Both the position numbers and the translations under genes were made by a program. From NCBI GenBank assembly GCA_046727575.1, contig JBKPCV010000080.1, positions 1-59,014 of the forward strand: DNA of 59,014 nucleotides, given 5' to 3'. The notes beneath the pieces are model-generated. The model saw nothing but the letters and a program-made list of their open reading frames with translations, was not told where the DNA came from and did not search any database. Positions 32,941 through 41,771 of this stretch are shown in pieces (within the stretch, counting starts at the first letter, position 1; each line of letters opens with the position of its first letter). Source of the stretch: DASPTH01 sp046727575. GTDB lineage: Bacteria; Actinomycetota; Acidimicrobiia; IMCC26256; DASPTH01.

Positions 32941-33639
32941 GTGCCCGTGAGACAGCAGACCCTGCGCTTCGGGGATGCGTGGGCCCGGCTCGGCCCTTGG
33001 CGCGGGGGTGGCCGCGTCGCTCACCTCGTGGTGGCGCCCGACACTCCATTGAGCGGTGACGCGGTCGTCGCCTGCCTCGAGACTGCGAAGGCCGCGGGCT
33101 ACGAGGAACTACTCACCAGCGCAGTGGGGCCGAACGAGGAGCAGCCGTTCGTGAACGCGAGGTTCACGGTACGTGAACGGTTGCACCTCCTCGCGCGTGA
33201 GCTGCACGACGAGCCGGGTCCGCCGGAGCTCCCGGTCACGCGCGCCACGCGTCGCGACCGGCCAGGCGTGCTCGCGCTGGACGACGCCGCATTCGCGCCG
33301 TTCTGGCGCCTCGGTGCCTCGGGTCTTCGCGATGCGCTCGACGCGACACCAGTTCGCCGGTTCCGCGTCACGCGCGACCGCAGCATCACGGGGTACGCAA
33401 TCACCGGGCGTGCGCTCGATCAGGGATACTTGCAGCGCGTCGCGGTGCATCCCGACGAACGCCGACGGGGATACGGCCACGCGCTCGTGGCCGATGCGTT
33501 GCTCTGGCTGTGGCGTGAGGGTGCGGTGCGTGCGCTCGTGAACACCCAGCTCGACAACCACGCCGCGTTCGCGTTGTACGCGTCCTTCGGCTTCTCCGCC
33601 ATGCCAGCCGGGCTCGCAGTGCTGGGACGCGGATTGTGA
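32941..33639 (+). CDS. GNAT family N-acetyltransferase
   Basis: 232 residues. The C-terminal half is a GNAT fold with the acetyl-CoA loop VAVHPDERRRGYGHALV and NTQLDNHAAFALYASFGF; the N-terminal half looks like a degenerate second GNAT domain (AHLVVAPDTPLSGDAVV, AVGPNEEQPFVNARF). The GTG at 32941 follows TAGCCT by 5 nt, so a leaderless transcript is likely; a GTG two codons on is the alternative. In M. tuberculosis a MutT gene stands here instead. Stop overlaps the next gene by GTGA. Confidence 0.8.
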   Translation: MPVRQQTLRFGDAWARLGPWRGGGRVAHLVVAPDTPLSGDAVVACLETAKAAGYEELLTSAVGPNEEQPFVNARFTVRERLHLLARELHDEPGPPELPVTRATRRDRPGVLALDDAAFAPFWRLGASGLRDALDATPVRRFRVTRDRSITGYAITGRALDQGYLQRVAVHPDERRRGYGHALVADALLWLWREGAVRALVNTQLDNHAAFALYASFGFSAMPAGLAVLGRGL

Positions 33640-35621
33640 AGATTCGGGTCGCGGGAGCTTTCGTGGCCGCGGCGGTGATCGCGGTGAGCGTGGCGACGGT
33701 GTCGTCTGCCCGAGCGCAGACCAACGCCGCGCCTACGCTCACCCTCGAGGCGCAAGACCCGTGGACTCCGCTCAATGGAACGTTCACCATGCGGTTGCGC
33801 ACCGCGGGATCAGTCGACGGGCTCCGGCTGGCGATCACCGTGCACGAGCCGGTGATCACGCGGAGCGCGTTCGACGCCACCATCACCTCCGGTAGCCAGA
33901 GCCTCGGTTCGACGCTCCGGCTCCTGCAACCGTCGCTCGGCGAGCTGCCGTCGGACGCGGCCGGTCTCCGCACCGTGGCGTTCGGCCTGAACGACCTCAA
34001 CCTTCGGCGGTCCGGCGTCTACCCGGTCGAGGTCCAGCTCCGCGACGGCAACGACGTCGTCACGGGATTCGTGACGCACATCATCGCCGAAGACCCCAAC
34101 GCGCCGCCGGCGAAACCCATCGACGTGTCCTGGATCTGGCCCCTCGTGACGGAACCGGCGCTGGGCCTCGACGCCAACGCCAACGCCGCACTCGTCGACG
34201 AGCTGGCGTCGAACGGTCGACTCGGACGCCAAGCGGCGCTGATCGGCGCCGACACCGATGTGCCACTGACGCTCTCCCCCAACCCGGAAACGCTCGAGAC
34301 ATGGTCGAGCCTTGCGAACGCGGATCCCCTCGGTCATGCCACCGGCGTTGCCGCCGTTCGAGCCGCGCCCACACATCATCAAGTGCTCTCGGCGCCGTAC
34401 GTATCGCTCGATCTTCCCTCCCTCATGAAGAGCGGCCTCGGGACGTTGCTCACGAACGAACTCCAACGAGGCGGCGACGTCCTCCAGGACTTCTTCGGTA
34501 CGCATTTCGACCCGAGCACCGCGATGCCCGGGCCGCTCGATCCCGACTCGCTCGACGCGTTCCGTGCCGCCGCCCGCACACGGCTCGTCGTCGATGGCAA
34601 CGCGCTCGAGCCGTTCACAGAACGCCTCACGCCCAGCCGACCAGCGTTGCTCTCGCGCAGCGCGGATGACTCGACGAACGCCGCGACGGTGCTCGCCACC
34701 GACCCCGGGCTCGAACGTTTCCTCGACGGCACCGAACCGCCGGCGCTGCGCGCGGCGCGCTTGCTCGCCGCGCTCACCGTGATCGCGAGCGAGCAGCCGA
34801 GTGTTGCTCGTGGTGTCGCGTTCGCGAACCCCGCTGACTGGGAACCGTCCGAGCAGTTCGTCAATGCGGTGCTCGCGGGGCTGCGCGGGAACCCGTTCCT
34901 CCGCCCGGTGACTGTCGACACGCAACTGGCCGAGGTGCCCCGCGTGACGGTCGGCGACGAGCCCGACGGCCCACCGGTCGTGCGCACGCTGGCGCCAGTC
35001 ACCATCCGCAAGGCGCCGGTGACCGTTCCGCAGTACTACGAGGCGGTGGCGAACCGTCGTGCGTTGGTCTCTCTCTTCGGCGAGAGCGACGTCCGAGTCG
35101 TGCGGGCGGACCGAGCAATGCTCACCGTTCTCTCCGAGAGCTTGGAGACGCCAGCCGGACGTCGGCGCGCACGCGATCTGCTGCATTCGATCGGGCAATC
35201 GGGGCGCGACTTCCTGACGCACATCCACGTCGAGGGGAGGTCGACGGTCACGCTCACCTCGAGCCGAGCACAGATCCCGCTGACGTTTCGCAACGACGCT
35301 GATCGGCAGGTAGGGATCCACGTCGTGTTGCAGAGCAACCGCGTGCAGTTCCCGGACGGAGCCGACCGTGACGTGGTCCTCGCGCCGGGCAAGAACCACA
35401 CCGTCCGCATCGCGGTCGAGACACGCAGCTCCGGCACGTACCCGCTCGTGATGAACGTGACAACCGCCGACGGTCTCCCCATCCAGACGTCGGAGGTCAC
35501 CGTGCGCTCCTCGTTCGTGAGCGGCGTCGGGATCTTTCTCACCGTGGGCGCGCTCGCGTTCCTCGCGCTCTGGTGGGGCTGGGACATCCGCCGGCGGCGT
35601 CGACGACGACGCGCGGCGTGA
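33636..35621 (+). CDS. Secreted, C-terminally membrane-anchored protein (DUF6049-like, Rv3909-type)
   Basis: 661 residues: signal peptide 1-30 (AGAFVAAAVIAVSVATVSSA, cut after ARA), a long extracytoplasmic region, and a single transmembrane helix near the end (GIFLTVGALAFLALWWGW) followed by an Arg-rich cytoplasmic tail. The C-terminal part before the helix is beta-rich (STVTLTSSRAQIPLTFRNDADR). By place between pcnA and murJ and by layout it matches the DUF6049 proteins such as Rv3909, considered envelope-linked. GTG start coupled to the acetyltransferase. Confidence 0.8.
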   Translation: MKIRVAGAFVAAAVIAVSVATVSSARAQTNAAPTLTLEAQDPWTPLNGTFTMRLRTAGSVDGLRLAITVHEPVITRSAFDATITSGSQSLGSTLRLLQPSLGELPSDAAGLRTVAFGLNDLNLRRSGVYPVEVQLRDGNDVVTGFVTHIIAEDPNAPPAKPIDVSWIWPLVTEPALGLDANANAALVDELASNGRLGRQAALIGADTDVPLTLSPNPETLETWSSLANADPLGHATGVAAVRAAPTHHQVLSAPYVSLDLPSLMKSGLGTLLTNELQRGGDVLQDFFGTHFDPSTAMPGPLDPDSLDAFRAAARTRLVVDGNALEPFTERLTPSRPALLSRSADDSTNAATVLATDPGLERFLDGTEPPALRAARLLAALTVIASEQPSVARGVAFANPADWEPSEQFVNAVLAGLRGNPFLRPVTVDTQLAEVPRVTVGDEPDGPPVVRTLAPVTIRKAPVTVPQYYEAVANRRALVSLFGESDVRVVRADRAMLTVLSESLETPAGRRRARDLLHSIGQSGRDFLTHIHVEGRSTVTLTSSRAQIPLTFRNDADRQVGIHVVLQSNRVQFPDGADRDVVLAPGKNHTVRIAVETRSSGTYPLVMNVTTADGLPIQTSEVTVRSSFVSGVGIFLTVGALAFLALWWGWDIRRRRRRRRAA

Positions 35622-35626
35622 GCGAG

Positions 35627-35672
35627 CGTCGCGAGCCGGGAATCCCGGCGAGCAGCGAGCGGGGCCCGGCGG
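35627..35672. repeat. Family-B repeat fragment upstream of murJ
   Basis: The segment CGCGAGCCGGGAATCCCGGCG with the following AGCAGCGAGCG is the reverse complement of the central palindromic part of the 117-bp unit. It lies between the DUF6049-like stop and the preferred murJ start, and would be translated in frame if the earlier GTG at 35618 were used. Confidence 0.75.
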
Positions 35673-35695
35673 CGCAGCCGCCGAGACCGGGAGAC

Positions 35696-37363
35696 GTGAA
35701 CGACGCCCCGCAGTTCGACGCCCCGCAGTTCGACGCGCCGCAATTCGACGCGATCGGGTTCGACACCGCGCGCTTCGAACCTCGCGACACTTCCGCGGTC
35801 GTCCGTTCCAGCGTGGTCGTCGCGGTCGGTACCGCGCTGTCGCGCCTCACCGGCTTCCTCCGGATAGCGGCGATCGCGTACGCGCTCGGCGTAACGGCGC
35901 TCGCGGGCACGTACAGCTACGCGAACGAAACGCCCAACATCGTGTACGAGCTGCTGCTCGGAGGCGTGCTCACCGCTACGCTCGTGCCGCTGTTCGTTCG
36001 CCACTTCGAGGCGAGCGACGACGACGCGGCGTCGGCCGTCTTCACGGTCTCGATCCTGGTGCTTGTGGCGATCACCGTGATCGGCGTGCTGATCGCGCCC
36101 TGGATCGTCGACCTCTACACGCTACGGGTGCACGGTCCGAACCGGGCGATGCAGCAAGAGCTCGCCACCGACCTGCTGCGCCTGTTCATGCCCCAGATGC
36201 TCTTCTACGGCATCGCGACGCTCGCCACCGCGATGCTCAATGCGCGCCGACGCTTCGCCGCCGCCGCGTTCGCGCCCACGCTCAACAACCTCGTTGTGAT
36301 CGCGGCCTTCCTCACACTGGCTCGCGTCACCGAGAATCCGGTGACCGTCCGCAGCGTTCTGAATGACGACGGACTCGTGCTGCTCATGGGACTCGGCACG
36401 ACCGCCGGCATCGTCGTGATGGCGCTCGCGCTACTGCCCGCTTTGCGGCGGGCCCGTGTGCACCTGCGCTACCTGCCCGCCTTCCGGCATCCCGCGGTGG
36501 CCACGCTCGTGCGAGTCTCGGGCTGGACGATCGGCTACGTCATCGCCAACCAGATCGCGCTCTTCGTCGTCACCGTTCTCGGTAACGGCACGCCCGGCGG
36601 CCCGTTCGTCTACATCAGCGCGTACGCGTTCTTCCAGCTCCCGCACGGTCTGCTCGCGGTATCCCTCGCCACGACCTTCGCACCCGAGCTCGCGAGTGCG
36701 GCCGCGCGCAACAACATCGACGCGCTCCGCTCGCAGCTCTCGCGCGGGCTGCGGCTCACCGCGCTCGTGGTGGCGCCCGCGGCGGCGATCTACCTCGGCC
36801 TCGCGCGCCCGATCGTGGTCGCCCTGTTGCAGCGAGGCGCGTTCACGGGTGGTGATGCGGTCGACGTCGCCGACACGCTGGCGGCATTCGCAGTCGGCCT
36901 GTTGCCGTTTTCGCTGTACCTGTTCTCCCTGCGGGCGTTCACCTCGCGCCTCGACACGTTCACGCCCTTCTGGATCAACTGCATCGAGAACGCGGTGAAC
37001 ATCGCGTTGGCGTTTCCGCTGTACTCGTGGCTCGGTATACCGGGCCTCGCGCTCGCCTTCTCACTCGCCTACGTCGTCGGCGCGGCGCTCGTGCTGTTCG
37101 TACTGCACCGCGACCTCCACGGGGTCGACGGACGACGGCTGGCATCGACGGGCCTCCGCGTCGTGTCGGCGGCTCTCGTAGTCGCCGCGGTCAGTTGGGG
37201 GATCGCGCGCGGCATCGGCTGGGCGAGCACCGGCGAGGCCGTGCTCGCGGCGGTCGTCGGGATGACGGTCGGCACTGCGGTCTACCTCGGTCTGCTCGTC
37301 GTCCTCCGCGTCGATGAGCTCCGGATCCTCACCGCGCTGCTCCCGCGCCGCGCGCGCGTGTAA
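35696..37363 (+). CDS. murJ: Lipid II flippase MurJ
   Basis: About 555 residues, with 14 or so transmembrane helices of the MVF/MATE-like fold that flips lipid II. Family features: SVVVAVGTALSRLTGFLR at the first helix, NETPNIVYELLLGGVLTATLVP, and a Gly/Pro-rich series of helices to the end. The start is a choice: GTG at 35696 has GGGAG 5 nt upstream; an earlier GTG at 35618 (coupled to the previous stop) would add 26 residues encoded mostly by a family-B repeat. The first 20 residues from 35696 contain three DAPQF repeats. No kinase-like C-terminal domain as in mycobacterial MviN. Confidence 0.92.
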   Translation: MNDAPQFDAPQFDAPQFDAIGFDTARFEPRDTSAVVRSSVVVAVGTALSRLTGFLRIAAIAYALGVTALAGTYSYANETPNIVYELLLGGVLTATLVPLFVRHFEASDDDAASAVFTVSILVLVAITVIGVLIAPWIVDLYTLRVHGPNRAMQQELATDLLRLFMPQMLFYGIATLATAMLNARRRFAAAAFAPTLNNLVVIAAFLTLARVTENPVTVRSVLNDDGLVLLMGLGTTAGIVVMALALLPALRRARVHLRYLPAFRHPAVATLVRVSGWTIGYVIANQIALFVVTVLGNGTPGGPFVYISAYAFFQLPHGLLAVSLATTFAPELASAAARNNIDALRSQLSRGLRLTALVVAPAAAIYLGLARPIVVALLQRGAFTGGDAVDVADTLAAFAVGLLPFSLYLFSLRAFTSRLDTFTPFWINCIENAVNIALAFPLYSWLGIPGLALAFSLAYVVGAALVLFVLHRDLHGVDGRRLASTGLRVVSAALVVAAVSWGIARGIGWASTGEAVLAAVVGMTVGTAVYLGLLVVLRVDELRILTALLPRRARV

Positions 37364-37373
37364 CGATGCGGCC

Positions 37374-38210
37374 ATGGGAATCCGCGTCGTCACCGACAGT
37401 GCGTGCGACCTACCGCCGCCACTCGTCGAAGCGCTGGGCATTGAAATCGTCCCGCTCACGATCCGCTTCGGGCGCGACGAGTTCGTCGACCAGGTCGAGC
37501 TGAGCACGGCGGAGTTCTGGGATCGCGTCAACAAGTTCACCGGTTTGCCGGAAACGGCCGCACCGTCCCCGGGTGCGTTCGAGGCGCGTTTTCGCGACCT
37601 GATCGACCGCGGTGCAACCGGGATCATCTGCATCAACCTGTCGTCCCACTTGTCGGGGACCATGCAGTCCGCGCAGGTCGCTGCGGCCGTGGTCGGCTCC
37701 GTCTGCCCCGTGCAGGTGATCGACTCGCGGAGCGCGTCCATGGGGCAGGGCAACCTGTGTCTCACCGCGGCGCGGCGGGCCGCCGACGGCGACTCGCTCG
37801 AGTCGATCGTCGCCGAGGTAGTCGACCGCCGCGATCGCACGAAGCTGTACGCGACCCTCGACACGCTCGACCACATCCGCAAGAGCGGACGCATCGGCAA
37901 CGCACGGGCGCTCCTCGGCTCTGTCCTCTCCATCAAGCCGGTCATCGAGATCAAGGACGGCATCGTCGAGGAGGTCGGCAAGGTGCGCACACGCTCGAAG
38001 GCGCTGCACGAGCTGGCCGGCAAGGCAGCTGAAGCGAAAATGGAGCATCTCGCAGTGCTGCACGGCAACGCGCCCGACCTCGAGGAACTGCTCGAGCTGC
38101 TCGACCCGATCTTCCCGCGCGACGAGATCATCACGGGCGTCGTCGGGCCCGTGATCGGCACGCACGCGGGGCCACGAGTCATCGGCGTCAGCTTCCAGGT
38201 GGTGCCCTGA
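37374..38210 (+). CDS. DegV family fatty-acid-binding protein
   Basis: 278-residue DegV protein (RVVTDSACDLPPPLVEALG start; SSHLSGTMQSAQVAA; SRSASMGQG). Gram-positive DegV/FakB proteins hold a fatty acid for phosphorylation by FakA; no FakA gene is in this window. ATG at 37374. Located between murJ and the kinase. Confidence 0.92.
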   Translation: MGIRVVTDSACDLPPPLVEALGIEIVPLTIRFGRDEFVDQVELSTAEFWDRVNKFTGLPETAAPSPGAFEARFRDLIDRGATGIICINLSSHLSGTMQSAQVAAAVVGSVCPVQVIDSRSASMGQGNLCLTAARRAADGDSLESIVAEVVDRRDRTKLYATLDTLDHIRKSGRIGNARALLGSVLSIKPVIEIKDGIVEEVGKVRTRSKALHELAGKAAEAKMEHLAVLHGNAPDLEELLELLDPIFPRDEIITGVVGPVIGTHAGPRVIGVSFQVVP

Positions 38211-39352
38211 CCGCTCCGGGCCAAGTCCTCGGTGGGCGCTACCACCTCATCGAGCCGCTCGCCCGCGGCGGCATGGGGACGGTGTGGATCGCCGACGATT
38301 CCGTGTTGTCGCGGCGCGTCGCGGTGAAGGTCTTGCGCGCCGACCTCGCCGCTGACGACGCTACTCGCGCACGATTCCGGAACGAGGCGCTCGCGGCGGC
38401 ACGACTCAGTCACCCGAACATCGTCGCGATCTACGACACGGGCGGAGACAGCGACGTCGCGTACATCGTCATGGAGCTCGTCAATGGCCCGACGGTGCGT
38501 GCACTACTCGACGAGCGCGGCCCGCTTCCTGTGCGCGACGCAGTCCGCATCGCGCTCCAGGTCGCCGACGCGCTCGACGCCGCGCACCGGGCCGGACTCG
38601 TGCACCGCGACGTGAAGCCGGCCAACGTCCTCGTGCCGGCGGGCGGGCCGGTGAAGGTGACCGACTTCGGCATCGCCAAGGTGACGGGGTCCGGCGACCT
38701 CACCCGCACGGGCACGGTGATGGGCACCGCGCGCTACCTCGCTCCCGAACAGGTGACCGGCGGGCGCGCCGATTCGCGCACCGACGTCTACGCGCTCGGG
38801 CTCCTGCTCTACGAGATGCTCTGCGCGCAGCCGCCGTTCCGAGGCGACACCGACGTGGCGACCGCGACCGCACGGCTCACGAGCGTCGCTCCGTCGATCC
38901 GCCCCCAGCGCCCGGACGTCCCTGCCGCGCTCGACGACGTCGTGCACCGTTGCCTCGCGCGCGATCCCGCACGGCGGTTCCCGACCGCGCGCGACTTCCG
39001 CGCCGCGCTGATCGCGGTGCCGCCGAACGCGCCGGCGCCCCGTTCTGGCACGGCGCCGGCGACTGGGCCCGCGTCGCCTCGACCTACGCCGCGACCCACG
39101 GCGCGGCCCGCCCCCCGACCCGCGTCCGCGCCCCGGCCGGCTCGCGGTTCCGGCACGGGCCCGGCCGGTCGTCGGAAGCGCCGCGGGAGCGCGGCAACCT
39201 GGGTCTGGGTCGTCGTCGTGTTCCTGCTCGCGATCGCCGCCGGCGTGACCGCGTACCTGCTGCTGCGCGACCAAGGAAGCGGCGGAGGCGCCACACCGAA
39301 CGTGCCTGCCAGTGCACGGGTGATCGAGCCGCCTGAGGCGCCGCTTGCGTGA
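38207..39352 (+). CDS. Membrane Ser/Thr protein kinase, CTG start
   Basis: 381 residues from a CTG at 38207 that overlaps the degV stop as CTGA. The N-terminal TAPGQVLGGRYHLIEPLARG is the expected start of actinobacterial Pkn kinases and no ATG, GTG or TTG precedes it in frame; the first ATG (38273) would remove half of the glycine loop. Catalytic parts: Lys41 in VAVKVL, HRDVKPAN (133-140), DFG (153-155), APE (179-181). After the kinase domain come a Pro/Ala/Arg-rich juxtamembrane segment with two family-A-like repeats, one transmembrane helix (WVWVVVVFLLAIAAGVTAYLL) and a 30-residue outside tail without PASTA domains. Confidence 0.88.
   Translation: MTAPGQVLGGRYHLIEPLARGGMGTVWIADDSVLSRRVAVKVLRADLAADDATRARFRNEALAAARLSHPNIVAIYDTGGDSDVAYIVMELVNGPTVRALLDERGPLPVRDAVRIALQVADALDAAHRAGLVHRDVKPANVLVPAGGPVKVTDFGIAKVTGSGDLTRTGTVMGTARYLAPEQVTGGRADSRTDVYALGLLLYEMLCAQPPFRGDTDVATATARLTSVAPSIRPQRPDVPAALDDVVHRCLARDPARRFPTARDFRAALIAVPPNAPAPRSGTAPATGPASPRPTPRPTARPAPRPASAPRPARGSGTGPAGRRKRRGSAATWVWVVVVFLLAIAAGVTAYLLLRDQGSGGGATPNVPASARVIEPPEAPLA
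39040..39165. repeat. Two diverged family-A repeat copies in the kinase linker
   Basis: CGTTCTGGCACGGCGCCGG at 39041-39059 and GGTTCCGGCACGGGCCCGG near 39146-39164 resemble the 24-bp family-A unit, again in the plus orientation, here read on the opposite frame (RSGTAPA, GSGTGPA). They lie in the low-complexity juxtamembrane linker. Confidence 0.5.
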
Positions 39353-39827
39353 TCCCGACGAAGTGCTCGCGGCGCGTGCTGCGCACGGTGACCGCCGCGC
39401 TCTGGAGGCGCTGCTCGAACGGCACGCCGACCGGGTCCACGCCCTCTGCCGCCGCGTCATCGGACACCCCGAGGACGCGCTTGACGCGACCCAGGAAGCG
39501 ATGATCTCGATTGCACGTGGCATCGGGCGCTTCGACGGCCGCTCCGCGTTCACGACATGGCTGTATCGGGTGGCGACGAACGCGGCACTCGACGAACTGC
39601 GCCGCAGCCGACGTCGCCCTGAGCCGCTCGACGCCATCGACGTCGGCCGGGCTGCACCGGAGAGCGTCGACGTCGACGTCGCGCATCGTGTCGACGTCGA
39701 CGCCGCGTTGCGAACCCTACCGGCCGGGTTCAGGGTTGCGGTCGTGCTCCGCGACCTCTGCGACCTCGACTACGCCCAGATCGCCGAAGTCCTTGGCGTG
39801 CCGCCAGGAACGGTGCGGGCGCGCCAC
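39345..39827 (+). pseudogene. ECF-type sigma factor, end lost by frame break
   Basis: Sigma-70 family protein in the place of sigM (Rv3911). Region 2: LLERHADRVHALCRRVIGHP, DALDATQEAMISIARGI, RSAFTTWLYRVATNAALDELR; region 4: LRTLPAGFRVAVVLRDLCDLDY and AQIAEVLGVPPGTVRAR, where the recognition helix should continue IxRGRxxL. Instead the frame becomes CHSL-like nonsense (HCSLSCAKSRAPT) and remains open without any stop until 40415, through the next gene. The last good residue is Arg160 at 39824. Start GTG/ATG region overlaps the kinase stop. Possibly a pseudogene, or an assembly error in a metagenomic sequence. Confidence 0.6.
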
Positions 39828-40009
39828 TGCTCGCTCAGCTGCGCCAAGAGCCGTGCGCCCACGAGTTGCCCACCGGCACGATCGTCGCGGTGGGAACGGC
39901 GCGGTTCGGGACCCGGGACGCGATCATCGTGCAGACCAAGCAGCCCGACGGCACCACGTCGCTCGATGCCGTCCTCGACGATCCGTGCGAGGTTCGTCCG
40001 CTCGGCTAG
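39827..40009 (+). pseudogene. Anti-sigma-factor-like C-terminal tail, out of frame with the sigma gene
   Basis: In the frame one step away the 60 codons to the TAG at 40007 read LLAQLRQEPCAHELPTGTIV, then AVGTARFGTRDAIIVQTK, then DGTTSLDAVLDDPCEVRPLG. The strand-rich, two-cysteine pattern resembles the extracytoplasmic end of membrane anti-sigma factors encoded after sigma genes at this locus. The zinc-finger (zf-HC2) domain and membrane helix that should lie between are missing, consistent with a deletion that joined the two genes. Confidence 0.4.
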
Positions 40010-40036
40010 CCGCCTACTCACCATTGATCGCGCGCT

Positions 40037-40075
40037 ACGAGCCGGGATACCCGGCTCGCTCACCCTCGCTCGCGT
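40037..40075. repeat. Family-B repeat fragment before the small membrane protein
   Basis: The palindromic GAGCCGGGATACCCGGCTCGC followed by TCACCCTCGCTCGCG matches the palindromic centre of the 117-bp unit. It stands between the damaged sigma/anti-sigma locus and the next gene. Confidence 0.7.
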
Positions 40076-40121
40076 GCGTTCCGGGTACGCTCGCGCACCT
40101 CCGCCGACCCGAGGGAGATCA

Positions 40122-40415
40122 ATGGCCGATTGGACCACCGATGCGGTCGACGCGCTCGAACAGGCCGTCGGGCGCGTTCGCGAACAGACGGTCGTTCCGG
40201 CGCAGCGCGCGTCGCGAGCCGTCGTCTACGGGGTCCTCGTCGCGTTCTTCGTCCTCGTCGCCGTGCTCATGCTCGCGGTCGCGCTGTTCCGGATCCTGGT
40301 GGTGCTGACGGGTGAGGTCTGGCTGTCGTACCTCATCCTCGGCGGAATCTTCGTGGTCGGGGGCGTGTTCTGCTGGTCACTGCGGAACCGAGCCCCGAAG
40401 GACTCGAATGCCTGA
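40122..40415 (+). CDS. Small membrane protein next to trxB
   Basis: 97 residues: an amphipathic N-terminal helix (TTDAVDALEQAVGRVREQT) and two transmembrane helices (VVYGVLVAFFVLVAVLMLAV and YLILGGIFVVGGVFCWSL). It resembles holin-like/phage-shock-type small proteins in layout but no family is assigned. ATG with GAGGGAG 5 nt upstream. Its stop lies inside the trxB start (8-nt overlap). Confidence 0.75.
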   Translation: MADWTTDAVDALEQAVGRVREQTVVPAQRASRAVVYGVLVAFFVLVAVLMLAVALFRILVVLTGEVWLSYLILGGIFVVGGVFCWSLRNRAPKDSNA

Positions 40416-41349
40416 CGCTCACGAGGTCGTCATCATCGGGTCCGGCCCTGCCGGACTGACTGCTGCGGTCTACGCCGCGCGCGCCAACCTCTCGCCAGTC
40501 GTGATCGAGGGCATCGGCGCCGGTGGCCAACTGATGTTGACGACGGACGTCGAGAACTATCCCGGTTTTCCCGATGGCATCCTCGGTCCCGAGCTGATGG
40601 TGAAGTTCCGCGAGCAGGCGGAGCGCTTCGGGGCCGAGTTCGTCACCGCCGACGTCGATCGGGTCGACTTCACATCGCATCCCTTCGGTGTGTCGGTCGG
40701 TCAACGCGAGTTCCCGTCGCGTTCGGTCGTCGTCAGCACGGGTGCGACTGCGCGCCTGCTCGGCTTACCGAACGAGCAGCGGCTCCTCGGTCACGGTGTC
40801 TCCACCTGCGCCACGTGCGACGGCTTCTTCTTCCGCGAGAAGCCCATCGCAGTCGTCGGGGGCGGCGACTCGGCGATTGAAGAGGCGCTCTTCCTGACGA
40901 AGTTCGCGACGAAGGTCACTGTCGTGCACCGACGCGACGAGCTTCGGGCGTCGAAGATCATGCAGAGCCGCGCGTTCGCGAACCCGAAGATCGACTTCGT
41001 GTGGAACGCGGTCGTCCACGACGTGGTCGGCAACGGAGCGGTCGAAGCGCTGCACCTGCGCGACACGACGACGGGCGCGGAATCCGAGCTCCCGGTGCAG
41101 GGGCTCTTCGTAGCGATCGGGCACGACCCGAACACGGCGCTGTTCCGCGGACAGCTCGATCTCGACGACGGCGGTTACGTCATCACCGCTGCCGATTCGA
41201 CGCGCACCTCGGTGGAGGGGGTATTCGCGTGCGGCGACGTGCAAGACCACGTCTTCCGCCAGGCAGTGACCGCGGCTGGGAGCGGATGCATGGCCGCGAT
41301 GGAGAGCGAGCGTTGGCTCGCCGAACAGGCACACCACGCACACACCTGA
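40408..41349 (+). CDS. trxB: Thioredoxin reductase
   Basis: 313-residue FAD/NADPH flavoprotein reducing thioredoxin. FAD motif VVIIGSGPAGLTAAVYAARA, redox-active CATC in HGVSTCATCDGFFF, NADPH motif IAVVGGGDSAIEEALFL with VVHRRDELRAS, and the C-terminal FACGDVQDHVFRQAVTAAGSG. Low-molecular-weight type. ATG at 40408. Followed by trxA with an 92-bp gap containing a good AAGGAAAGGA ribosome site. Confidence 0.96.
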   Translation: MPDAHEVVIIGSGPAGLTAAVYAARANLSPVVIEGIGAGGQLMLTTDVENYPGFPDGILGPELMVKFREQAERFGAEFVTADVDRVDFTSHPFGVSVGQREFPSRSVVVSTGATARLLGLPNEQRLLGHGVSTCATCDGFFFREKPIAVVGGGDSAIEEALFLTKFATKVTVVHRRDELRASKIMQSRAFANPKIDFVWNAVVHDVVGNGAVEALHLRDTTTGAESELPVQGLFVAIGHDPNTALFRGQLDLDDGGYVITAADSTRTSVEGVFACGDVQDHVFRQAVTAAGSGCMAAMESERWLAEQAHHAHT

Positions 41350-41441
41350 AGCGTGTCGCGCGCGGAATGTCTGGCACGGCGGAGACGTTTTCCGGAGCCG
41401 CGTGGTCGGTAGACTCGTCCGACCGAAGGAAAGGACCTTCT

Positions 41442-41771
41442 GTGGCCGACGACATCCTCGTTCTGTCCGAACTGACCTTCGACGAGACCGTCGGCGCGTC
41501 CGACACTCCCGTACTCGTCGACTTCTGGGCCGAATGGTGTGGCCCGTGCAAGATGATTGCCCCGACGTTGGCCGAGATCGCAGGTGAGCACCGCGGGAAG
41601 CTCACGATCGCAAAGCTCAATGTCGACGACAACCCCGATATCGCGCGCCGCTTCGAGGTCATGAGCATCCCTACGATGCTCGTCTTCAAGGACGGCCAGC
41701 CCGCGAAGCGCATCGTCGGCGCCAAGGGAAAGGGCGCCCTGCTGCAGGACCTCGCCGAGTTCATCGCTTGA
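41442..41771 (+). CDS. trxA: Thioredoxin
   Basis: 109 residues with the active site WAEWCGPCKM, the cis-Pro region MSIPTMLVFKDG and normal length. GTG start. Coupled by TTGA overlap to the CwlM-like gene. Partner of the adjacent thioredoxin reductase. Confidence 0.96.
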   Translation: MADDILVLSELTFDETVGASDTPVLVDFWAEWCGPCKMIAPTLAEIAGEHRGKLTIAKLNVDDNPDIARRFEVMSIPTMLVFKDGQPAKRIVGAKGKGALLQDLAEFIA

